Below the pieces are notes generated by a model, which was given only the letters and a program-made list of their open reading frames with translations, searched no databases and was not told the DNA's origin. From the NCBI GenBank assembly GCA_964583765.1, contig CAZOWW010000168.1, positions 1 through 9,624 on the forward strand: DNA of 9,624 nt, written 5' to 3'. Below, in pieces: positions 1-5,209 of the stretch; position 1 is the first letter of the stretch, and each line of letters opens with the position of its first letter. Made by a program: the position numbers and the translations under genes. This stretch comes from CAZOWW01 sp964583765 (GTDB lineage: Bacteria; Actinomycetota; Actinomycetes; Actinomycetales; Kineosporiaceae).

Positions 1-1
1 C

Positions 2-592
2 GGGACCGACGGACCGGCGGGCGCGGGTTCCGGCAGCGCGAGCACGTTCGACGGCGGTGATGGCGGCACTGCGGGCACCGTGGGCAACTCCGCCCGCTAC
101 GCGACCTTCAGCGTCGAGTCCTGGGTGCGCACGACGTCCGATACCGGCGGTCTCGTGCTCGGCTACGGCCTCTACCAGAACGCGGACAGCGTGAACGAGG
201 ACCGGTTCCTCTGCCTGGACTCGACCGGCCGGGCGCGCTTCGGGGTCTTCGGCGGCACCAACACGACGCTTCCTCGTCAGGACGCTCTGGCCGATGATCC
301 TCGGATCAACGACGGGCAGTGGCACCATCTGGTCGGCACCCTGTCGGACACTGATGGCGCCCGCCTGTACGTGGACGGCCATCAGGTGGCGGCCGACCCG
401 ACCATGCGCAGCACCTCCGTGATCTCCGGGTACTGGCGGGTCGGCGGTGACCAGCTCTTCGGCTGGCCGGACCTTCCCATCAACAGGTTCACCGGCAGCA
501 TCGCCGACGCGGCGGTCTACCCCGTGGCCCTCAGCCCCGTCCAGGTTCTGGCCCACGCCAGCTCCCCGGCCCCGGCCCCGGCCGCTCCGTGA
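2..592 (+). CDS. Secreted LamG-domain protein, C-terminal part (5' end outside window)
   Basis: The frame is open from the first bases of the window to TGA at 590-592, giving 196 visible residues with the start missing. The internal ATG at 80 falls inside the LamG domain, so it is not a credible start. The visible part is one LamG/concanavalin A-like jelly-roll. It contains STFDGGDGG near the entry, a FSVESWVRT strand, the hallmark DGQWHHLVGTL followed by ARLYVDG, and the closing strand NRFTGSIADAAVYPVALSPVQV. LamG domains usually bind carbohydrate or protein ligands outside the cell. The protein ends in a Pro/Ala tail (SSPAPAPAAP) with no sortase motif or membrane anchor, so release into the medium or wall association is likely. 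LamG domains of this kind often end long exported actinobacterial proteins that begin with a propeller like the one encoded from 8240. Whether this one does cannot be seen. The convergent ABC operon begins 250 bp downstream. Confidence 0.85.
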   Translation, partial: GTDGPAGAGSGSASTFDGGDGGTAGTVGNSARYATFSVESWVRTTSDTGGLVLGYGLYQNADSVNEDRFLCLDSTGRARFGVFGGTNTTLPRQDALADDPRINDGQWHHLVGTLSDTDGARLYVDGHQVAADPTMRSTSVISGYWRVGGDQLFGWPDLPINRFTGSIADAAVYPVALSPVQVLAHASSPAPAPAAP

Positions 593-692
593 CGTGGCGC
601 CGGTCCCGCGACCTCGGCGTGGATCTCCTGACCACGGGATCGATTTCCGTACCAGCCAGCCGATCACTGTGCCGTCCGGTCGATTTGCCGGC

Positions 693-728
693 GCCCGTCC
701 CCGGCGGGTCCGATCGCCGGGGACGGGC
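693..728. terminator. Bidirectional intrinsic-type terminator between convergent genes
   Basis: A perfect 13-bp inverted repeat (arms 693-705 and 716-728, arm sequence GCCCGTCCCCGGC) encloses a 10-nt loop. It lies about 100 bp after the LamG stop and about 115 bp past the permease stop on the other strand. There is almost no U-tract (TT on the plus side), as is usual for GC-rich actinobacterial terminators. It is the strongest hairpin noticed in the window and can serve both genes. Confidence 0.75.
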
Positions 729-795
729 TTCGCCGCACCTCAGGTACGGCTTGCGCTCTGCCTCAGGCGCGGGTTTCGCCGCACCTCAGGCACGG
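724..795. repeat. Imperfect 26-bp direct repeat, period 46 bp
   Basis: Positions 724-749 and 770-795 match at 24 of 26 bases; both contain the core TTCGCCGCACCTCAGG. A shorter fragment, CCTCAGGCGCGGG, sits between them at 761-773. The first copy overlaps the right arm of the terminator by five bases. It lies wholly in the convergent intergenic gap 593-841, where I see no gene. It may be a decayed tandem duplication. Confidence 0.6.
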
Positions 796-841
796 GTGTC
801 GCCGTGCTCGCTCCGTGGTGGGCAGGTTGCCGCGCGCCGGC

Positions 842-1618
842 TCAGGACGCGCGCCGGTAGGCCCTCAGGGCGAGCGTCGCGAGCCAGGCCATCAGTGCCG
901 CGAAGACGGCGAGCAGGGCTTCCTCCTGCAGCACCGCCGTCCAGTCGGGGTGGCTGCTCGCTGCGGAACGGCCGGCCTTCGCCGCCCAGTCCAGCGGGTT
1001 GCCCCGGGCGACGTCCGAGACCCAGTGCGGCATGAGCCCGGGCGCCATCATGACCGAGGAGAGAAAGGTCAGCGGCAGGATCAGGAACTGCGAGATGCCG
1101 ATCAGCGCCTCCTGCTGCCGGACCAGCACGGCGACCGCGTCCGACAGTGCGGCGAAAGCCACCGCCAGCAGCACGGAACTGGCCAGGATCACGAGCAGGC
1201 CCGTCACCCCGCCACCGAGCCGGGCGCCTGCCGCGTACCCCACCGCGAGCACGATCACCGACTGGACCACGGTGACGAGCCCCTGATAGGCCAGAGAACC
1301 TGCGATCAGGGCGCCTCTGCTCACGGGGGAGGCCAAGGAGCGGTCCATGACCCCACGGGCGGTGTCCTGGACGATGGCGGTTCCGGCCCAGGCCGCGTTC
1401 GACATCGCCGTCATCACCACCACGCCCGGGGTGAGGTAGTCGAGGTAGCCGCCGTGGCCGAATCCGGGCAACTGCGCGACCCGGGTGAAGAGCTGTCCGA
1501 ACAGCAGCAGCCAGATAGCCGGCTGGACCAGCGTGAAGGCCAGGACGGCGGGCTGGCGGCGCAGGGTGCGCAGGGACCGTGCGGTGAGCAGCGCGGTGTG
1601 TACGAGACCGGTCCTCAT
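842..1618 (-). CDS. ABC-2 type (DrrB-like) drug exporter permease
   Basis: A 258-residue integral membrane subunit that would form the transport channel of an efflux ABC transporter with the ATPase encoded just upstream. About six hydrophobic segments are visible (near residues 25-45, 63-83, 112-130, 138-158, 171-191 and 233-252), the ABC2_membrane layout. A cytoplasmic stretch at 88-108 (RGVMDRSLASPVSRG) fits the ATPase-coupling region. The motif FLSSVMMAPGLMPHWV followed by ARGNPLDW (185-211) is typical of DrrB/daunorubicin-resistance permeases. Length is normal for the family. The ATG (1616-1618) overlaps the ATPase stop as ATGA, and GGAGGT lies 6 nt upstream, so the two are translationally coupled. 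The substrate cannot be inferred. The gene ends facing the LamG gene across a terminator. Confidence 0.9.
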   Translation of the reverse strand: MRTGLVHTALLTARSLRTLRRQPAVLAFTLVQPAIWLLLFGQLFTRVAQLPGFGHGGYLDYLTPGVVVMTAMSNAAWAGTAIVQDTARGVMDRSLASPVSRGALIAGSLAYQGLVTVVQSVIVLAVGYAAGARLGGGVTGLLVILASSVLLAVAFAALSDAVAVLVRQQEALIGISQFLILPLTFLSSVMMAPGLMPHWVSDVARGNPLDWAAKAGRSAASSHPDWTAVLQEEALLAVFAALMAWLATLALRAYRRAS

Positions 1619-2877
1619 CGCGCGACCTCCTGCCCGTCCTGCTGGTCCTGCCGGCCATGCTCCCTGCGGCCGTCCTGCTGGTCCTGCCCGTTCTGCTCGC
1701 TACGGCTGTCCCGGTTCGCCTCCCCGGGTCGTGGAGACGGTCCGGGTGGAGCCCCGGCCTGGCCCTGGGGGGTGCCGTCGGCGTCGGCGGAATAGACGCG
1801 GCCGGCGTGACGCAGGTAGACCTCGTCGAGCGAGGGCCGGGCGAGGGCGACGGAGACCGGCACCTCGCCGACCTGCGCGAGCGCAGAGAGCACGTGGGGC
1901 AGGGTGGCGGCACCCGCCGCGGTGTGTGCCCGTACCACGGCGTCGTCCCACCGGACGTCACCCAGCCCCGGGACGGCCCGCAGCACGGCGGCGACGCGGG
2001 CGGCCGAGGTCTCGGAGTCCAGGACCACCTGGACCGTGTCCCCGCCGAGGGAATCCTTCAGCCGCTCGGGCGTGCCCTGGGCGACGACCCGCCCGCGGTC
2101 CACGATCGCCACCTGCCCGGCGACCCGATCGGCCTCGTCGAGATAGTGCGTGGTGAGCAGCACCGTGAGTCCCTCGTCGCGGGTGAGGCCGGCCACCTCG
2201 GACCACAGCTCGGTGCGGGCCTGCGGGTCGAGGCCGGTCGTGGGTTCGTCGAGGAACAGCACCCGGGGCCGGTGCACGAGACCCAGGGCGACGTCGAGCT
2301 TGCGTTGCATGCCCCCCGACCACCGGCCGGTCAGGCGTTCGCCGGCCTCGCCGAGCCCGAAACGCTCGAGCAGCTCGTCGGCCCGCCGCCGGGACTCCCG
2401 GGCCGACAGCCCCTGCAGTCGAGCGGCGAGCACGAGGTTCTCCCGGCCGGTGCCCATGGGGTCGAATCCGGGGCGCTGGGACACGTAACCGATCACCCGC
2501 CGGACTCGGTCGCCGCGCCGGACGACGTCCTGCCCGCAGACGAGGGCGGTCCCGGCGTCCGGGGTGGACAGGGTGGCGAGGATCCGCACCGTGGTGGACT
2601 TGCCCGCGCCGTTGGGGCCGAGCAGGGCGTAGACCGATCCCGCGGGAACGGCGAGGTCCACCCCCGCGAGCGCGTGCACGGCGCGGGCGCCTCGGCCGTA
2701 GGTCTTGGCGAGGTCGTGCACCTCGACGGCGAGCGGACCGGTGGACGGCGTGATTGCCGGCGGTGCGGACGCCCGGCTCGGTGACGTGGGTGCTGCGGGC
2801 GGGCGGTCCGGTGACGTGGAGGGGCCGGATGCTCGGGGGCGATCCGGCGGCGTGCCGGGATGAGGTCGCGTGGGCAT
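1615..2877 (-). CDS. DrrA-like ABC exporter ATP-binding protein
   Basis: A 420-residue ATPase expected to power efflux through the overlapping permease. Visible motifs: A-loop region at KTYG (58-61), Walker A GPNGAGKST (87-95), Q-loop Gln134, signature WSGGMQRK (186-193), Walker B VLFLDEPTTGLD (206-217, catalytic Glu211) and switch His244. The DrrA-type C-terminal element PSLDEVYLRHAGR is at 348-360. I chose ATG 2877 because AAGGAG lies 7 nt upstream; a GTG at 2979 would add 34 residues behind a poor site. The protein is longer than the usual 310-340. It has about 47 Pro/Ser/Arg-rich residues before the ATPase core and about 55 hydrophilic residues after the DrrA motif, ending in repeated QDQQDG. 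Both ends look disordered. Its ribosome binding site can be buried in a hairpin (see 2883-2910). Confidence 0.93.
   Translation of the reverse strand: MPTRPHPGTPPDRPRASGPSTSPDRPPAAPTSPSRASAPPAITPSTGPLAVEVHDLAKTYGRGARAVHALAGVDLAVPAGSVYALLGPNGAGKSTTVRILATLSTPDAGTALVCGQDVVRRGDRVRRVIGYVSQRPGFDPMGTGRENLVLAARLQGLSARESRRRADELLERFGLGEAGERLTGRWSGGMQRKLDVALGLVHRPRVLFLDEPTTGLDPQARTELWSEVAGLTRDEGLTVLLTTHYLDEADRVAGQVAIVDRGRVVAQGTPERLKDSLGGDTVQVVLDSETSAARVAAVLRAVPGLGDVRWDDAVVRAHTAAGAATLPHVLSALAQVGEVPVSVALARPSLDEVYLRHAGRVYSADADGTPQGQAGAPPGPSPRPGEANRDSRSEQNGQDQQDGRREHGRQDQQDGQEVAR
1634..1688 (-). repeat. 19-bp direct repeat encoding the QDQQDG motif twice
   Basis: Two identical 19-bp copies (1634-1652 and 1670-1688) are spaced 36 bp apart, exactly 12 codons. 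They lie in the last 25 codons of the ATPase gene. They encode GQDQQDGR and RQDQQDGQ at residues 398-415. The in-frame period suggests expansion by slippage or duplication in a disordered tail. Confidence 0.7.
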
Positions 2878-2882
2878 GGCAG

Positions 2883-2910
2883 GACTCCTTCTGGAGAGCG
2901 GCAAGGAGTC
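2883..2910 (-). promoter_or_regulatory. Inverted repeat that can mask the ABC ATPase ribosome binding site
   Basis: The Shine-Dalgarno AAGGAG (minus strand, 2885-2890) is part of AAGGAGTC, which pairs perfectly over 8 bp with GACTCCTT at 2903-2910; the loop is 12 nt. In the mRNA the 5' arm would sequester the ribosome binding site 7 nt before the ATG at 2877. This is the geometry of a translational on/off switch. It could instead be a DNA operator. The pairing is seen directly; function is inferred. Confidence 0.5.
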
Positions 2911-2961
2911 GGCTCGTGCGGACCTGCTCGGTATCCTGGCATTGCGGGCCTTGGGCACCGA

Positions 2962-2977
2962 GCCCGTCCTGACGGGC
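2962..2977 (-). other. Hairpin in the padR-ATPase leader
   Basis: Perfect inverted repeat GCCCGTC-CT-GACGGGC, realistically a 6-bp stem with a 4-nt loop. It lies midway between padR and the ATPase start, upstream of the hairpin at 2883-2910. It may be a leader structure or part of an operator. I see no convincing promoter between 2891 and 3004. Confidence 0.4.
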
Positions 2978-3004
2978 ACGACTCAGGGAACTCCTGCGGC
3001 CTCT

Positions 3005-3037
3005 GGCCCCGGCGCTGCAACGCCGAGGTCAGGGGCC
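3005..3037 (-). terminator. Terminator-like compound stem after padR
   Basis: About 20 nt past the padR stop, GGCCCC (3005-3010) pairs with GGGGCC (3032-3037). The enclosed GGCG (3011-3014) pairs with CGCC (3021-3024). There is no U-tract. It could end padR transcription or act as an attenuator ahead of the ABC genes. If it terminates fully, the ABC pair needs its own promoter in the remaining gap. Confidence 0.4.
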
Positions 3038-3056
3038 GTCTGCGGTCGAGGGCGGA

Positions 3057-3845
3057 TCAGGCGGGAGGCGCCACCTCCTGTGCCGTGTCAAAAGTGTCCG
3101 GCGGTGTCCGGACGGGCTCGGCCGGGCCGTCGGGCGGTGTCGGACCTGCTGTTCGGGGGGTGCGGGTGCTCTCCTGGAAGTCCGCGAGCCATTCCAGGTG
3201 CTCGGGGAACTCGTGAGCGAGCGCCTCGTCCAGCTGCGCAGGGGTGAGATCGGTGTCGCGCAGTTCGTGGTAGCGGCGCCACGCCGCGAGCCCCTCCAGC
3301 TCGCCGGAACGGATGTCGGCGACGAGTCCCCGAACGAAGGCGAGCTCAGTGGTCAGCAGTGCGCTGGTGTACTCGAACTCCAGACGGAAGATCCGTGGCA
3401 GGCCCGGCACCGAGGCGGCGATCGCCTCCTGCGAGCGTTGCTGCAGGGTCAGGTCGCCCAGTCGCAGTTCGAGCTGGCGCAGGGCGTCGTCGGGGGGGAG
3501 CGCGCCGAGCAGGGAGAGCGCGGCTTCGAACGCGGTGAACTCCTTCACCGGGATGGCCAGCAGCTCGCTGAGCCAGTCCACGAGTTCCTGGTGGCCCGTC
3601 TCGGTGAGTTGGTAGACCGTGCGTTCGGGGCGTCGTCCCTCACGGACGACCTCCTGCACCGCGATCAGAGCGTGCCGCTGGAGAGCCTCGACCACGGAGT
3701 AGAGCGAGCCGTAGTTGAGCTTGATGCTCTCGTGCTTGTGTCGTTCGCGCAGCGTGCTGGACATCTCGTACGGATGCATCGGCCGCTCGGACAGCAGCGT
3801 CAGCACCGCGAGCGCGAGGGGGTTCGACACCTTGCGACGGGTCAT
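3057..3845 (-). CDS. PadR-family transcriptional regulator
   Basis: A 262-residue cytoplasmic DNA-binding protein of the PadR family, whose members usually repress an adjacent exporter and release DNA when they bind its substrate. The winged helix is clear at residues 8-90: LALAVLTLLSERPMHPYEM, then GSLYSVVEALQRHALI (recognition region), then GRRPERTVYQLTETGHQEL (wing). Residues 103-185 are helical (EFTAFEAALSLLGALPPDDAL, FRLEFEYTSALLTTELAFVRGL) and match the dimerising Vir_C-like C-terminal domain of the longer PadR subfamily. The last 35 residues are a Pro/Thr-rich tail. I chose ATG 3845, with GGAGG 4 nt upstream and the PadR core beginning right after it. A GTG at 3932 would add 29 unrelated residues and leave almost no leader behind the predicted promoter. 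It probably controls itself and the ABC pair 179 bp downstream. Confidence 0.9.
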   Translation of the reverse strand: MTRRKVSNPLALAVLTLLSERPMHPYEMSSTLRERHKHESIKLNYGSLYSVVEALQRHALIAVQEVVREGRRPERTVYQLTETGHQELVDWLSELLAIPVKEFTAFEAALSLLGALPPDDALRQLELRLGDLTLQQRSQEAIAASVPGLPRIFRLEFEYTSALLTTELAFVRGLVADIRSGELEGLAAWRRYHELRDTDLTPAQLDEALAHEFPEHLEWLADFQESTRTPRTAGPTPPDGPAEPVRTPPDTFDTAQEVAPPA

Positions 3846-3937
3846 GCCGCCTCCGCTTCGCCGGACGGGTCCGTAGCGCCGGGCAGCACGACCGGCGCGG
3901 TCCGTCCTCGCGGGCGGTCGATCGGCGATCACTCGAC

Positions 3938-3959
3938 GAATACTCTGCTTAGAGTATTC
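3938..3959. promoter_or_regulatory. Palindromic operator candidate for PadR
   Basis: Perfect 9+9 inverted repeat, GAATACTCT and AGAGTATTC around the spacer GCTT. It is strikingly AT-rich for this GC-rich window. It lies 93 bp upstream of the padR start and overlaps the predicted -10 box of the padR promoter, so bound PadR would block its own transcription. PadR proteins bind such inverted repeats as dimers. No second full copy is seen near the ABC ATPase start. Confidence 0.7.
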
Positions 3960-3979
3960 CGTTCACGAATGTTCGGCAA
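3951..3979 (-). promoter_or_regulatory. Sigma70-like promoter for padR
   Basis: On the minus strand, TTGCCG (3974-3979) as -35 is followed after exactly 17 nt by TACTCT (3951-3956) as -10. The -10 box lies inside the left half of the palindrome. The predicted transcription start is near 3944, giving a leader of about 100 nt before the ATG at 3845. Confidence 0.55.
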
Positions 3980-4298
3980 CCAGCGGCTGCTCGTGGACCG
4001 AGAGGGTGCGCGCATGCGGAGCGGTCGGGTCCTGGGAACGGATGCGCGGTGGCCGGGGTCCTCCGCACGCAACTGCTGGTGTTCGCGGTGCGCGGCTGGG
4101 CGGAGGCCCGGGCTTCTCGGACGCGACTGCTGGCGTTCGTGGGCGCTGCTGCTGGCCGGCGACGGGAGGGCTCCCGGACACGCGACGGCCGCGCGTCCTC
4201 TCCGGGCTCTCACCCGATGGACGCGCGGCCGGTCCCTCCCGCGCGATCCGCCCTGCCCCCCAGCCGGGGCGGAATCGCACGGAGGACTCCTGCGAGGA
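3980..4298. other. Gene-free stretch between the exported-protein gene and the padR promoter
   Basis: No frame here has a recognisable protein or a good ribosome binding site; the open frames on both strands are short and overlap one another. It holds a terminator candidate at 4247-4273 and a 22-bp imperfect direct repeat (4067-4088 and 4121-4142, 19 of 22 identical, period 54 bp). The three differences fall at second codon positions in the plus frame that reads through both copies, which does not suggest a conserved protein. Confidence 0.45.
4247..4273 (-). terminator. Terminator candidate downstream of the exported eight-cysteine protein
   Basis: TCCGCCC (4247-4253) pairs with GGGCGGA (4267-4273) around a 13-nt loop, about 25 nt beyond the stop at 4299. 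There is no U-tract. The loop contains runs of C and G that allow alternative pairing. Confidence 0.4.
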
Positions 4299-5033
4299 TC
4301 AGCTCACGCCGCAGGTGGAGACGAACTTCGACGAGGCGATGTCGTCGTTGATCGACTGCCAGTAGCCGCCGAGGCCGCTACCCCACGAGAAGATCTTCCC
4401 GGCGGCGAGGTTGCGCCACACGTCCCCGGCGCTCAGGCAGGCCCAGGCGCCGCCGTAGCTCGGGCTGTAGTAGAAGTTGACCGAGTTGCCCGCGGAGCTG
4501 TTGTTCTGCAGGGTCGAGGCGATGTTGCGGAAGCCGCCGCAGTTGTCCCCCCAGTTCGCGTCGTTGTAGTACCACCGACAGGCCGCCCAGCCCTGACTCG
4601 CGGCCGACCACACATCGGCGGCGTCCGCCCAGGCATACACGTAGCCGTCCCGGCAGGAGATGCTCGAGATGGAGACCGTCTCCGTGGACGCGATCTTGTC
4701 CCAGCCTGCCGGGCCGTAGTAGGTGAACGAACCGTCCGTGGGCACGGTGCCGATGGCCACGCAGCCGGTGGGCACCAGGAAGAAGTCGACGTCGATGCCG
4801 TCGTTCGTCCAGCCGCCCTTCGTCTGGCCCGGTGCGACGGTGGCATAGGTCCAGCCGTCGTTGTCGTTGCTCCACCGCACGGTGATGGACTGCGACGTGT
4901 GGTTCGCGAAGGCGCCGCACGGCGGAAGGGTGCATCCGGACGCATGCGCCGCGGTCGGGACCACCACCACGGCCAGGATCGACAGGAGGACGGTGGCCAG
5001 GGTCGCCGCCCCCGCTCGGATAGCTCTTCTCAT
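4299..5033 (-). CDS. Exported eight-cysteine protein with I36/beta-gamma-crystallin-like C-terminal half
   Basis: A 244-residue protein with a Sec signal peptide: basic MRRAIR, hydrophobic core at 8-27, cleavage after AHA at 31. ATG 5033 has GGAG 6 nt upstream. The mature chain has Cys at 34, 39, 91, 127, 152, 165, 199 and 241, enough for four disulphides. Residues 35-127 form a beta-rich part I do not recognise (VAPGQTKGGWTNDGIDVDFF). Residues 145-241 carry CRWYYNDANWGDN, SVNFYYSPSYGGAWACL and SINDDIASSKF. This aromatic-rich YxGxW pattern ending in 'ND-AS' resembles the peptidase-inhibitor I36/beta-gamma-crystallin-like secreted proteins of Streptomyces. Inhibitor activity is not established; it could equally be a wall-binding or toxin-like protein. 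It lies 176 bp downstream of the XRE-membrane gene, same strand. Confidence 0.8.
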   Translation of the reverse strand: MRRAIRAGAATLATVLLSILAVVVVPTAAHASGCTLPPCGAFANHTSQSITVRWSNDNDGWTYATVAPGQTKGGWTNDGIDVDFFLVPTGCVAIGTVPTDGSFTYYGPAGWDKIASTETVSISSISCRDGYVYAWADAADVWSAASQGWAACRWYYNDANWGDNCGGFRNIASTLQNNSSAGNSVNFYYSPSYGGAWACLSAGDVWRNLAAGKIFSWGSGLGGYWQSINDDIASSKFVSTCGVS

Positions 5034-5061
5034 GGCCGACTCCAGAGGTGAGTGTCGTGGT

Positions 5062-5078
5062 GCCTGCCCCTCGCAGGC
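5062..5078 (-). promoter_or_regulatory. Hairpin upstream of the exported eight-cysteine protein gene
   Basis: GCCTGC (5062-5067) and GCAGGC (5073-5078) flank a 5-nt loop, 28 nt before the ATG at 5033. It may be an operator or leader hairpin. No promoter boxes stand out in the 176-bp gap 5034-5209, and no clear terminator for the upstream gene is seen there either. Confidence 0.25.
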
Positions 5079-5209
5079 GGGACGATCCTGGCAGCGCGGG
5101 AACGGGGCGGACCAGGCATCGTGGCCATTCCCCGCACCTGGGATGTCTCAGGCCCCGTGACCTGGGCGAAGGCGGGTCGGTGGGACGGATCTCCCGGCCC
5201 GGTGGCGAC

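Noticed and set aside
786..1961. A 391-codon open frame on the minus strand overlapping the permease and ATPase genes in another frame
   Set aside because: The permease and ATPase frames carry complete family motifs. This one is Arg/Pro/Thr-rich with none.
4067..4142. 22-bp imperfect direct repeat as evidence for a small repeat protein on the plus strand
   Set aside because: Differences between the copies fall at second codon positions, the frame has no credible start site, and the product resembles no known protein. Kept only as a note in the gene-free stretch.
3198..5051. A 617-codon open frame on the plus strand across padR and the exported-protein gene
   Set aside because: It runs antisense through two well-supported genes and their intergenic gap, has no ribosome binding site, and gives a composition-driven sequence.
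5137..5152. Near-palindrome CCTGGGA-TG-TCTCAGG as a terminator for the XRE-membrane gene
   Set aside because: It has one mismatch, a 2-nt centre, no U-tract, and lies about 60 nt past the stop. Too weak to call.
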